DNA from: Blastococcus aurantiacus
GTDB lineage: Bacteria > Actinomycetota > Actinomycetes > Mycobacteriales > Geodermatophilaceae
Length of the DNA stretch: 64,000 bases
Assembly: GCF_900102425.1 (NCBI RefSeq)
Contig: NZ_FNBT01000001.1
Span: 124,001 to 188,000 of the forward strand
Direction: 5' to 3'
Below, piece after piece: positions 8,480 to 16,297 of the stretch. The notes below the pieces were generated by a model. That model had not been told where the DNA came from. It saw only the letters and a list, made by a program, of their open reading frames with translations, and did no database searches. Position 1 is the stretch's first letter; each line of letters starts with the position of its first letter. Both the position numbers and the translations under genes were made by a program.

Positions 8480-10156
8480 TCAGTCGGTGACCCACACGTG
8501 GCCCCACATGATCTGCGCGTTGTTCGCGCCGTTGCCCTCCGCGCCGTCGGGGAAGACCCAGCCGTCCAGGTTCTTCACCGCGTCACGGGTGGCCATGACG
8601 GTGAGCGTGCCGGCCGAGAAGGTGTTGGGCACGTTCTCGTTGAGGACCTCGCCGATGGCCTCGACCGCCGCCTTGCGGGCGTCGATGTCGGTCGTCGTCT
8701 TGAGGATCTCCAGCTGCTCGTCGATCTCCGGGCTCTGGAACGCCGTCATGTTGAGCGGGTTCTCCTGGAACGCCTGGCTGAACACGATGTACGGGTCGCG
8801 GTCGGCACCGACACGGGTGCAGCCGGCCTCGTAGTCCCGGGCCAGCATGTCCTGGATCCAGGCCGCCTGCTCGGTCTGCTGGAGCTCGACCTCGGCGCCC
8901 AGCGCGTTGAAGAACGCCTGGTAGAGCTGCGACAGCTCGTTGAGGCTCGGGTCCGGCGGGCACTGGAAGGTGAACGAGATGGGCTCGCCCACCGACTTCC
9001 CGTCGGAGCGCTCCGGGTCGTTGATGTAGTCGTCGTAGAGCTCCTGGGCCCGCTCCACGTCGAACTTCGGGTAGCTCTCCTCGAGCTTCTCCGAGTAGTA
9101 CGGGCTGTCCGGGCTGAAGAACTGGGTCTGCGGCGGCGTGACACCGGCACCGCCCAGGACCTCGATCAGCGCGTTCTGGTCCATGGCGTGCGCCATGGCC
9201 TGGCGGACCCGGACGTCGTCGAACGGCGGACGACTGGTGTTCATCGTCATGCCACCCGAGTTGCTGCCCAGGTGCTCGTAGTTGCTCACGCCGTCCAGCT
9301 CGCGGGCGCGCACGACGGTGCTCTGCCGGAGCGACTGCATGACGTCGATGTCGGCGGTCTGCAGGCTGGACAGGCGGGTGTCCTCGTCGGGGATCGGGCG
9401 GAACGTGATCTTGTCCAGGTGGGGAAGCCCCTCCTGCCAGTAGTTCTCGTTCTTCTCCACGACGAGGTTGCTGTCGCGCTGCCAGCTGACGAACGTGAAC
9501 GGTCCGGTCCCGACCGGGTTCGCACCGGCGTCCTCACCAGCGGCCGCGGCCGCGGTGGGCGAGAACGGCCAGCCGGCCGCGGTGACGAGCTCGTCGGGGA
9601 AGGCCGAGTTGGGCGCCGTCAGGCGGTAGACGACGGTGAGGTCGTCGACGACGTCCAGCGAGGTGACCTGGGCCAGGCTGGCGGCCAGCCGCGAGTCCGG
9701 CGCCGTGAGGTACTCGTCGAAGATCGTCTTGAGCGCCTGGGCGTTCAGCGGGGTGCCGTCGTGGAACTGCACGTCCGGGCGGAGCTTGAGGGTCCACTCG
9801 GAGAGCTCGGCGTTCGGCTCCATGGACTCGGCCAGGTAGGGCTCGACCGACCCGTCCGCGGTGCGGTGCATCAGCGGGTCGTAGATCGCGTAGGCGACGT
9901 TCGTCCCCGGCTGGTTGAAGGTGCCCTCGTTGGGCAGCCAGCTGTTCGTCTCGGCCTCCAGGCCGACGGTGATCTCGCCGCCCTCGACCGGGTCGCCGGC
10001 CTCGCCGACGTCGCTGACCGCGCCGGCCTCGGCGTCGCCGTTGCTGTCCGAGCCGCCGCCACCGCAGGCGGCGGTGCCCAGCAGGAGACCCGCGATGCCC
10101 GCGGAGACGAGCGCGCGCTTCCACGGGCCCCTCATCGGGCGCCGGTGTTGTTGCAT
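8480..10156 (-). CDS. ABC transporter substrate-binding lipoprotein, family 5 (array copy 3)
   Basis: 558-residue lipoprotein, exactly the length of copies 1 and 4. The N-terminus has the segment RRPMRGPWKRAL, shared with copy 1, and the lipobox Cys at about 31 (LGTAAC). The C-terminal half is near-identical to copy 1 (SPYYSEKLEESYP, SLNELSQLYQAFFN, AAWIQDMLARDY), making copies 1 and 3 the closest pair by eye. The ATG at 10156 is supported by GAGGGG seven bases upstream; the longer open frame to 10357 has no such site and reads low-complexity sequence. It is a single-gene unit with its own operator-like palindrome and hairpin terminator. Confidence 0.94.
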   Translation of the reverse strand: MQQHRRPMRGPWKRALVSAGIAGLLLGTAACGGGGSDSNGDAEAGAVSDVGEAGDPVEGGEITVGLEAETNSWLPNEGTFNQPGTNVAYAIYDPLMHRTADGSVEPYLAESMEPNAELSEWTLKLRPDVQFHDGTPLNAQALKTIFDEYLTAPDSRLAASLAQVTSLDVVDDLTVVYRLTAPNSAFPDELVTAAGWPFSPTAAAAAGEDAGANPVGTGPFTFVSWQRDSNLVVEKNENYWQEGLPHLDKITFRPIPDEDTRLSSLQTADIDVMQSLRQSTVVRARELDGVSNYEHLGSNSGGMTMNTSRPPFDDVRVRQAMAHAMDQNALIEVLGGAGVTPPQTQFFSPDSPYYSEKLEESYPKFDVERAQELYDDYINDPERSDGKSVGEPISFTFQCPPDPSLNELSQLYQAFFNALGAEVELQQTEQAAWIQDMLARDYEAGCTRVGADRDPYIVFSQAFQENPLNMTAFQSPEIDEQLEILKTTTDIDARKAAVEAIGEVLNENVPNTFSAGTLTVMATRDAVKNLDGWVFPDGAEGNGANNAQIMWGHVWVTD

Positions 10157-10261
10157 GTGTGTACCCCTCGACCATGTGCTCGTGGCACCTCGACGCCGGC
10201 CCTGGAGAGGGCGCGCCGGGGCGCGGGCGCACGGAGCGCCCGGTCGAAGTCTCCCCGCGGG

Positions 10262-10277
10262 AATGCGGAGAGTCATT
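10262..10277 (-). promoter_or_regulatory. 16-bp palindromic operator-like site, binding-protein copy 3
   Basis: Minus-strand AATGACTCTCCGCATT: arms AATG/CATT, 106 bp before the start of copy 3. It is the most degenerate of the four, but keeps the TGAC core and the position. Confidence 0.5.
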
Positions 10278-10357
10278 GGGCGGGCCGCCACCGTCACGGA
10301 GGGTGAGACCCGGCGGTCCGCACAGCGGGGTCGGTGTGCTAGCCGGGCACAGCACAA

Positions 10358-10385
10358 CGGCCCGGGCGGTGATCCACCCGGGCCG
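10358..10385 (-). terminator. Hairpin terminator of binding-protein copy 4
   Basis: 12-bp arms (10358-10369 and 10374-10385) with one mismatch around a 4-base loop, 18 bases past the stop of copy 4. It shares the CGGCCCGGG core with the copy-3 terminator. Confidence 0.72.
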
Positions 10386-10403
10386 CTGTACGCGTGCGCA
10401 GTG

Positions 10404-12080
10404 CTACTCCGTGCTCCAGACGTGGCCCCACATCGCGGTGCCGTCAGGCGTTCCGTTGCCCTCGCTGCCGTCCGGGAAGACCCAGCCGTCGACGTTCTTG
10501 ATCACGTCGCGGACCGCGACGACCGTGAGGGTGCCGCCGGTGAACGTGACCGGCACCTGCTCGGCGATCACGAGGCTGATCTGCTCGGCCGCCGCCTTGC
10601 GCTCCTCGACGTCGGTCGAGCCGCGCATGGTGGCCAGGGCCTCGTCGATCCTGGGGTCCGTGAACTCCGTCACGTTGGGCACGCCGGTGGTGAAGGCGCG
10701 CTGGAAGACGTAGTACGGGTCACGGGCGGCGCCGTGCCGGGTGCAGCCGGCGTCGTAGTCCCGGGCGACGGCCTGCGAGGTGTAGGCCGCCTGCTCCACC
10801 TGCTCGAGCTCCACCTGCATCCCGAGCCCGTTCCAGAAGGACTGGTACAGCTGGGACAGCTCGTTCAGGCTCGGGTCGGGCGGGCACTTGTAGGTGAAGG
10901 TGACCGGCTCCCCGACCGCCTTGCCGTCGCTGCGCTGGGGGTCGTTGATGTACTCGTCGTACAGCTCCTGCGCCTCGTCGGGCCGGTTCGTCGGCCAGGC
11001 CTCGGCCGCCTTCTCCGAGTAGAACGGGTCCTCCGGGCCGAAGAACTGGGTCGACGGCGGGGTGAGCCCGGTGCCGCCCAGCACCTCGATCAGCGCGTCC
11101 TGGTCCAGGGCGAGGGCCAGCGCCTTGCGCACCCGGAGGTCGTCGAACGGCGGCCGGGAGGTGTTGAAGTTCGACCCGCCGCTGTTGTTGCCGAGGAACT
11201 CGTAGTTGTCCACGCCCTCGACATCCCGGGCGCGGGACACCGTGCTCTGCCGCAGGGACTGCATCGCGTCGATGTCACCGCTCTGGAGGCTGGACAGGCG
11301 GGTGTCCTCGTCGGGGATCGGACGGAACGTGATCTTGTCCAGGTGCGGCAGACCCGGCTGCCAGTAGTCCTCGTTCTTCTCCACGACCAGCTGGCTGTCC
11401 CGCTGCCAGCTGACGAACTTGAACGGGCCGGTGCCGACCGGCTCGGAACCGGCGTCGGCACCCGCCGCCGCCGCGGCGGTCGGCGAGAACGGCCAGCCGG
11501 CCGGGTCCGTGAGCAGGTCAGGGAAGGCCGCGTTGGGCGCCTTCAGGGTGTACGTGACGGTGAGGTCGTCGACGACGTCCACCGACTGCACCTCGGCGAG
11601 GTTGGCCGCCAGGTTGGAGCCCGGCGCCACGAGGTAGTTGTCCCAGATCGTCTTGATGGCCTCGGCGTTCAGCGGCGTGCCGTCGTGGAACTGCACGTCG
11701 GGACGCAGCGTGAGCGTCCACACGGTGAGGTCCTCGTTCGGCTCCATCGACTCGGCCAGGTACGGCTCCGGCTCACCCTCGGGCGTCCGCTTCATCAGCG
11801 GGTCGTAGATGGAGTAGGCCACGTTGTATCCGGGGTTGCCGAAGTTCGCGGTCCCGGGCAGCCAGCTGTTCGTCTCGGCCTCGAGGCCGACGACGATCTC
11901 GCCGCCGTCGACCGGGTCGCCGGCCTCCGAGGCGTCGACGACGGCACCTTCCCCGCCGCCACCGTCCCCGTCGTCGGAACCGCAGGCCGCCGTCGCCATC
12001 AGCAGGCCCACGATGCCCGCGGAGACCACGGCCCGACCTGTCCGGCGCCACCTGCCCACCGGATGCGAATGACTGCGCAT
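10404..12080 (-). CDS. ABC transporter substrate-binding lipoprotein, family 5 (array copy 4, most divergent)
   Basis: 558-residue SBP_bac_5 lipoprotein. The signal segment ends at a lipobox Cys at about 33 (MATAAC), followed by an acidic Gly linker. Core motifs are kept (YLAESMEPNEDLTVWTLTLR, EPVGTGPFKFVSWQR, CPPDPSLNE), but many ligand-side positions differ: GLTPPSTQFFGPEDPFYSEK replaces the SPDSPYYSEK form, and GCTRHGAARDPYYVF replaces GCTRVGADRDPYIVF. It is therefore the oldest or most specialised copy. The ATG at 12080 has GAGGGG five bases before it. It lies next to the PucR-type regulator in the same orientation, with a 223-bp promoter region between, and has its own terminator. Confidence 0.93.
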   Translation of the reverse strand: MRSHSHPVGRWRRTGRAVVSAGIVGLLMATAACGSDDGDGGGGEGAVVDASEAGDPVDGGEIVVGLEAETNSWLPGTANFGNPGYNVAYSIYDPLMKRTPEGEPEPYLAESMEPNEDLTVWTLTLRPDVQFHDGTPLNAEAIKTIWDNYLVAPGSNLAANLAEVQSVDVVDDLTVTYTLKAPNAAFPDLLTDPAGWPFSPTAAAAAGADAGSEPVGTGPFKFVSWQRDSQLVVEKNEDYWQPGLPHLDKITFRPIPDEDTRLSSLQSGDIDAMQSLRQSTVSRARDVEGVDNYEFLGNNSGGSNFNTSRPPFDDLRVRKALALALDQDALIEVLGGTGLTPPSTQFFGPEDPFYSEKAAEAWPTNRPDEAQELYDEYINDPQRSDGKAVGEPVTFTYKCPPDPSLNELSQLYQSFWNGLGMQVELEQVEQAAYTSQAVARDYDAGCTRHGAARDPYYVFQRAFTTGVPNVTEFTDPRIDEALATMRGSTDVEERKAAAEQISLVIAEQVPVTFTGGTLTVVAVRDVIKNVDGWVFPDGSEGNGTPDGTAMWGHVWSTE

Positions 12081-12182
12081 GTCCACCCCTCGACGTTGCT
12101 CGTCAGCAGGGGCACCGGGCGCGCGAGCGGCCGCCCCCTGCTGTTTGCGCTCTCCGCGCTGTCGGGAAGTGTCCTCCATCAC

Positions 12183-12198
12183 AGTGACTGGAGTCACT
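12183..12198 (-). promoter_or_regulatory. 16-bp palindromic operator-like site, binding-protein copy 4 (best dyad)
   Basis: Minus-strand AGTGACTCCAGTCACT: perfect 7-bp arms around CC, 103 bp before the start codon. A further GTGA-N2-TCAC dyad (12203-12212) sits next to it, so this promoter may hold two bound dimers. This is the clearest member of the four-site set. Confidence 0.65.
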
Positions 12199-12229
12199 AG
12201 ACGTGATGTCACTGTCACAAGGGCTCCGG

Positions 12230-12248
12230 CTATGCGGAGCGCACAACG
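12230..12248 (-). promoter_or_regulatory. Conserved upstream block shared with copy 1
   Basis: 19 bases matching 6476-6494 with one mismatch, at nearly the same distance outward from the palindrome. Read on the minus strand it begins CGTTGTGCGC, so it could contain a -35-like TTGTGC. No clear -10 follows it. Confidence 0.45.
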
Positions 12249-12303
12249 GCGGGCCGCGAGCCGGGCGGATAGTCCCCGCGCAGTCGGGATCCGGGGGCCC
12301 CGG

Positions 12304-13575
12304 TCAGGCGCTGCCGGCGTCCCCGAGCACCGAGGGCTCCAGCAGCCGCAACGCCTCGACGGCGACGAACAGGCGCGCGACGCTGCGCGGGTCCTCCAGC
12401 GACTGGCCGCTGAGCTGCTCCAGTCGGGCGAGCCGGTTGCGCACCGTGTTGCGGTGGCAGAACAGCAGCCGGCCGGTCTCGGTGGAGTTGCCGTTGGTGG
12501 CCAGCCAGGTGGCCAGCGTGGCCAGCAGCGTCTGCTGCTCCGGCTCCGGCAGCTCCATGACGGCACCGAGCAGAAGGCGGGAGACCTCCGTCGAGGTCTC
12601 GACCGACGAGGCCAGCAGCGCCGCCACCGGGTCGTCGTCGATCGCCGTCACGCCCACGGCCCCGGCCGGCAGGCACCGGCGGGCCACCATGGCGCGGGCC
12701 ACGGCGACGGAGGTCTGCAGCGCGTCGGCATAGGAACGGCTGAGCCCCACGCGCCCCGTCGCCAGGGTGCCCAGCAGTTCGCGGATGGAGGTGACGGTCC
12801 GCCACTCCCCGATCGCCACGATGCCGACCGTGCCGTCCAGGGTGGTCCGCCAGGCGGAGCGGACCCCGTGACCGGCCAGGAAGTCCTCGGCGCCGGCGAG
12901 CGCGGGGCGGCCGGCGGCGTCCTGCTCGGCGGAGACCGCGACGTAAGGGCCCTCCTCGGGCAGGCCGAGCCGGGTCAGACTGCCGCCGAGGCGCGACCAC
13001 TCCCCCAGCCGCCCGTCGACGAGGGCGTCGAGCAGGAGGCGTCGTCGTTCGCGGTCGGCGTCGGTGAGGGCGGTGAGCCCCTCGTCGTACCCGGTGGCCA
13101 GTGCTCGGGACTGCTCGTCGAGGACCGTCCAGAGCGCTCCGGACTGCTCGAGGAAGACGGTCGTCTCCGCGGGGGTCCGCGCGGCTGCGCGCGCGGCCAG
13201 CTCCCGCCAGAGGACGGAGGCCGCCGAGCGCAGCCCGCGGAGGGCGACGGGCAGCGGGATGTTCTGCTCGGCGCGGCGCCGGCCGACCGTCGCGCACCCG
13301 GCGTCGCCGGCCGGGACCGTGGACCGGTCTCTCGACAGCCGGTCGAGCGTGGCATCGAGGTGGGCGGCGACGTCGGTGGTCAGTTCCCCGGCCCCGAGGC
13401 GCCGGTAGGCCGGCTCCTCGGCCCGCAGGCGCTCGCTGACCTCACCGGCCAGCGCGGTCAGGTCCGCGTCGAGGAGCTCCGCGGCGATCGCCGCCAGCAC
13501 CGGCGGGTGGGCACCGTCGCCGGGACGCCGGGGCGCGCACGGCCGCGCCCGGTCGCACTCGTTCGGCTCGGGCAC
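12304..13575 (-). CDS. PucR-family transcriptional regulator
   Basis: Predicted DNA-binding regulator of about 423 residues. The C-terminal 70 residues contain the PucR-type helix-turn-helix (LATWLATNGNSTETGRLLF, then HRNTVRNRLARLEQLSG). The middle has a GGDEF-like sensory fold as in PucR/CdaR proteins (GPYVAVSAEQD, TVGIVAIGEW). The N-terminal 150 residues are helical. The start is set at GTG 13575 because GGAGG precedes it by four bases; an open frame to 13686 reads Pro/Arg-rich sequence across the promoter region. It lies directly upstream of the four binding-protein genes and divergent from the acyl-CoA dehydrogenase. It is the natural candidate for binding the shared palindrome, though this is inference. 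Confidence 0.88.
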   Translation of the reverse strand: MPEPNECDRARPCAPRRPGDGAHPPVLAAIAAELLDADLTALAGEVSERLRAEEPAYRRLGAGELTTDVAAHLDATLDRLSRDRSTVPAGDAGCATVGRRRAEQNIPLPVALRGLRSAASVLWRELAARAAARTPAETTVFLEQSGALWTVLDEQSRALATGYDEGLTALTDADRERRRLLLDALVDGRLGEWSRLGGSLTRLGLPEEGPYVAVSAEQDAAGRPALAGAEDFLAGHGVRSAWRTTLDGTVGIVAIGEWRTVTSIRELLGTLATGRVGLSRSYADALQTSVAVARAMVARRCLPAGAVGVTAIDDDPVAALLASSVETSTEVSRLLLGAVMELPEPEQQTLLATLATWLATNGNSTETGRLLFCHRNTVRNRLARLEQLSGQSLEDPRSVARLFVAVEALRLLEPSVLGDAGSA

Positions 13576-13704
13576 TGCGCCTCCGGTGGTCTGCGCGCCC
13601 CGCGGGCGGGCGGGTGGGACGACGGTGGACGTCCGAGTGTTCCCCGGACGGAGTCCTCCGCGGGCGGCGGGTGCGGCGGACGGCAAGAGCGATTAGTTAG
13701 AGCC

Positions 13705-13732
13705 TTGCACTTTTCCAGGGGAGCACTAGGTT
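13705..13732 (+). promoter_or_regulatory. Vegetative-type promoter of the acyl-CoA dehydrogenase gene
   Basis: TTGCAC (13705-13710), 16-base spacer, TAGGTT (13727-13732), in an AT-rich patch that stands out from its surroundings and ends 30 bases before the start codon. Confidence 0.5.
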
Positions 13733-13762
13733 CGGGAGACCCGAGCGCCCGAAGGAGTGCGT

Positions 13763-15076
13763 ATGGCCATCGAGACCACCACGGCCGAACAACTGGACAC
13801 CCCGAGTCAGGTCCGCAGCGCCGTCAAGGCGTTCATCGACGAGCACTGGGACCCTTCGGTGTCGCTCAAGGACTGGCTGGGCAAGCTGGCCGACTCCGGC
13901 TGGGCGGTGCCGCAGTGGCCTGCGCAGTGGTACGGCAAGGGGCTGACCAACGACCTGGCCGCCGAGGCCTACGACGAGTTCAAGAAGATCAACGCCGTCG
14001 GACCGCCGCCCGGCCTGTCGCGCATGCTCGCTGCGCCCACGATCATCTCCCACGGCACCGACGAGCAGCGGACCGCCTACATCCGGCGGATCCTCGTCGG
14101 CGAGGACGCCTGGTGCCAGCTGTTCAGCGAGCCCGGTGCGGGTTCCGACCTGGCCGCGCTGCAGACGAAGGCCGAGCTGGACGGTGACGAGTACGTCGTC
14201 AACGGCCAGAAGGTCTGGACGTCGGGCGCCATGGGTTCCGACGTCGGCATGCTGATCGCCCGCACCGACCCGGACGCCGTCAAGCACGCCGGCATCACGT
14301 ACTTCGCCATCGAGATGGACCAGCCGGGCATCGAGGTGCGTCCGCTGCGGCAGATCACCGGCGAGGCGCACTTCGCCGAGGTCTTCCTCACCGACGCCCG
14401 CGTCAGCGCCGACAACATCATCGGTGGCCTGAACAACGGCTGGAACGTCGCCCGGACCACGCTGGCCAACGAGCGCGTCGGCCTGGGTGGTGGCGGCTCC
14501 CTCGGGTTCCCGCTGTCGGCACCCGGTGGCCGTCGCTCCGCGCAGCTCCTCGAGCAGTCCGTCGGGGAGTTCGTCGACTCCCAGAAGCGCCAGGCGTCCG
14601 GCGGTCGCGTGCCCGCCATGATGATGGTCCGCAACGGCGAGGCGCTGGCCAAGATGGCCAAGAACATGGGCCGCGACCAGGACCCCTCCGTGCGCCAGGG
14701 CATCGCCCGGGTGCACGCGCTGACCTCGCTCAACCGCTGGAACACGCTGCGTGCGCGTGCCGCGGTCGAGGCCGGCGGCCGCCCCGGCCCCGAGGCGTCG
14801 CTGGGCAAGCTCATGGTCTCGCGCATCACCCGGATGTCCCGCGACGTCGGCATGGAGATCGCCGGACCGTCGGGCATGCTCGCCGGCGAGGACGGCCCGC
14901 TGAACGGGGCCCTGGCCCTGCAGTTCCTGGGCGCGCCCGCGCCCTCGATCTACGGCGGGTCCGACGAGGTCCAGCACAACATCATCGGTGAGCGGGTGCT
15001 CGGCCTCCCCCGCGAGCCCGACGCGTCGAAGGACGTCCCGTTCCGCTCGCTGCGGACGGGCACCCAGTCGCAGTAG
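13763..15076 (+). CDS. Acyl-CoA dehydrogenase family protein
   Basis: 437-residue FAD-dependent flavoenzyme that introduces a 2,3-double bond in acyl-CoA thioesters (beta-oxidation or related catabolism). Visible family features: QLFSEPGAGSDLAAL (flavin and acyl-CoA contact region), VNGQKVWTSGA, and the C-terminal SIYGGSDEVQHNIIGERVLGLPREP, which matches the closing segment of FadE-type enzymes. ATG at 13763 with GAAGGAG five bases upstream; a GTG two codons earlier lies inside that ribosome site. Monocistronic, with its own promoter and a hairpin after it. The acyl substrate is unknown. Confidence 0.93.
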   Translation: MAIETTTAEQLDTPSQVRSAVKAFIDEHWDPSVSLKDWLGKLADSGWAVPQWPAQWYGKGLTNDLAAEAYDEFKKINAVGPPPGLSRMLAAPTIISHGTDEQRTAYIRRILVGEDAWCQLFSEPGAGSDLAALQTKAELDGDEYVVNGQKVWTSGAMGSDVGMLIARTDPDAVKHAGITYFAIEMDQPGIEVRPLRQITGEAHFAEVFLTDARVSADNIIGGLNNGWNVARTTLANERVGLGGGGSLGFPLSAPGGRRSAQLLEQSVGEFVDSQKRQASGGRVPAMMMVRNGEALAKMAKNMGRDQDPSVRQGIARVHALTSLNRWNTLRARAAVEAGGRPGPEASLGKLMVSRITRMSRDVGMEIAGPSGMLAGEDGPLNGALALQFLGAPAPSIYGGSDEVQHNIIGERVLGLPREPDASKDVPFRSLRTGTQSQ

Positions 15077-15090
15077 GCACACCGCACGGA

Positions 15091-15140
15091 CACGGGGACC
15101 CGTGGTGCGCCCCGCGAGGGGTGGACCACGGGTCTCCGTG
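15091..15140. terminator. Bidirectional hairpin between convergent genes
   Basis: 16-bp arms (15091-15106 and 15125-15140) with one mismatch around an 18-base loop, between the acyl-CoA dehydrogenase stop (15076) and the minus-strand stop at 15159. Confidence 0.7.
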
Positions 15141-15158
15141 CTTTCGTGGGAGGGCGGC

Positions 15159-15704
15159 TCAGGTGTCCGCGGCGTCGCTGGCGGCCTGCGGCCGGCCGCC
15201 GAACACGTCGGCGGCGACCTCGCGGCGGGCCTCGGCCAGCCAGGTGTGCTGGTCGTCGGCCTGGTCGATGAGCCGCTCGAACAGCGCGGCGTCGACGCGG
15301 GTGTCGACCTCGCCGAGCGCGCGCAGCGTCTCGAACCCCGCCCGCTTGGCGAGCACGGCGGTCGCGATGAACTCGAACTCGATGAGGTCGCTCAGCGGTG
15401 ACCGGGACACCAGCCGCCCGTTGAGCTTGGCCCGCGTCAGCTTCTCCCCCACCCAGGTGGCCAGCTGCTTGTACTGGCGGACCGGCACCCCGAGCGAGGA
15501 CATCGTGGAGCGCAGGCCCGCGCGCTCCTCGCGCAGCTCGTCCAGCAGCTGCTCGAGCGGCTGCTCGTACGGGGTCCCCCGCCAGCGGCCGATCATCCGG
15601 GTGACCAGCTCGATGCCGCCGGTGGCGGCGGCGAGGTGGTCGTTGCAGTAGACGCCGAGCAACTCGGGGTGACGCAGCGCTCCCCCGGTGGACGACTCGG
15701 ACAC
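15159..15704 (-). CDS. Unrecognised helical protein, ferritin-like pattern
   Basis: 181 residues from GTG 15704, which has AGGAGG four bases before it; a longer frame to 15989 overlaps the neighbour without support. I do not recognise a named family. The protein is almost wholly alpha-helical, with repeated acidic/His positions on four helices: HPELLGVYCNDHLAAATGG, LLDELREERAGL, LIEFEFIATAVLAKRAGFET and LIDQADDQHTWLAEAR. That resembles a four-helix ferritin/tRNA-hydroxylase-type bundle, but the exact diiron ligand set is not demonstrable by eye. No signal peptide or membrane segment. It stands alone between a convergent terminator and a small membrane protein. Confidence 0.75.
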   Translation of the reverse strand: MSESSTGGALRHPELLGVYCNDHLAAATGGIELVTRMIGRWRGTPYEQPLEQLLDELREERAGLRSTMSSLGVPVRQYKQLATWVGEKLTRAKLNGRLVSRSPLSDLIEFEFIATAVLAKRAGFETLRALGEVDTRVDAALFERLIDQADDQHTWLAEARREVAADVFGGRPQAASDAADT

Positions 15705-15778
15705 GGTGCCTCCTGACGACGACGGATTCCCGCCCATTGTCGCCGCCGGGGAGGCGCCCCGCGCGGCGTAGCCGCCGG

Positions 15779-16297
15779 TCAGACCCGCAGGAGCAGCACC
15801 AGACCGGCGCAGGCGGCGGCCCAGAGGGCGCTGGCCAGGGTGCCCACGATGAAGCGTTCGGCGGCCGCCGGCGACCGCAGCTCCGCGAAGCGGCCCAGCC
15901 CCTTCACGGCCAGGACGACGGCCAGCCCCTCGGGCCAGCCGGCCAGCAGCGTGCCGGTGAGCGCCGCGCGCTCCAGCACGCCGATCCACGCACCCCCACG
16001 CAGGATCTCCGGGTCCTGGGCTCCGCCCAGCACGCCGACCGCGGCGGGATCCGCGGCGTGCAGCACGCCGGTGGCCACCGGCCCGCCTCCCGCGACGGAG
16101 GCGAAAACGGCCAGCACGGTGGCGATGCCGAGCTCGGTGTCGGTGGCGTCCCCGCCGGCCCAGGCGCTCGCCGCCGCGGCGGCGAGCAGCGCCGCCATCG
16201 CCGCACCCCGCGCCTGGGGCGCCGGCCGGCCCAGCAGCACGAGCGCCAGCCCGGCGACGCCGGTCAGGCCCAGCAGCACGAGGGCGAGGACGTTCAT
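15779..16297 (-). CDS. Small integral membrane protein, partner of SatD
   Basis: 172 residues with about five hydrophobic segments and short loops, and no known catalytic motif. It begins MNVLALVLLGLTGV at 16297, with the ATG overlapping the satD stop by four bases, so the two are translationally coupled and probably act together. SatD-type genes elsewhere also tend to be followed by a small membrane protein (general knowledge, not checked here). A longer reading to 16462 duplicates satD sequence out of frame. Function unknown. Confidence 0.8.
   Translation of the reverse strand: MNVLALVLLGLTGVAGLALVLLGRPAPQARGAAMAALLAAAAASAWAGGDATDTELGIATVLAVFASVAGGGPVATGVLHAADPAAVGVLGGAQDPEILRGGAWIGVLERAALTGTLLAGWPEGLAVVLAVKGLGRFAELRSPAAAERFIVGTLASALWAAACAGLVLLLRV

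Noticed and set aside
12304-13686. Longer PucR protein starting at 13686
   Set aside because: The extra 37 codons are Pro/Arg-rich, lack a ribosome site and run into the divergent promoter region; GTG 13575 has GGAGG before it.
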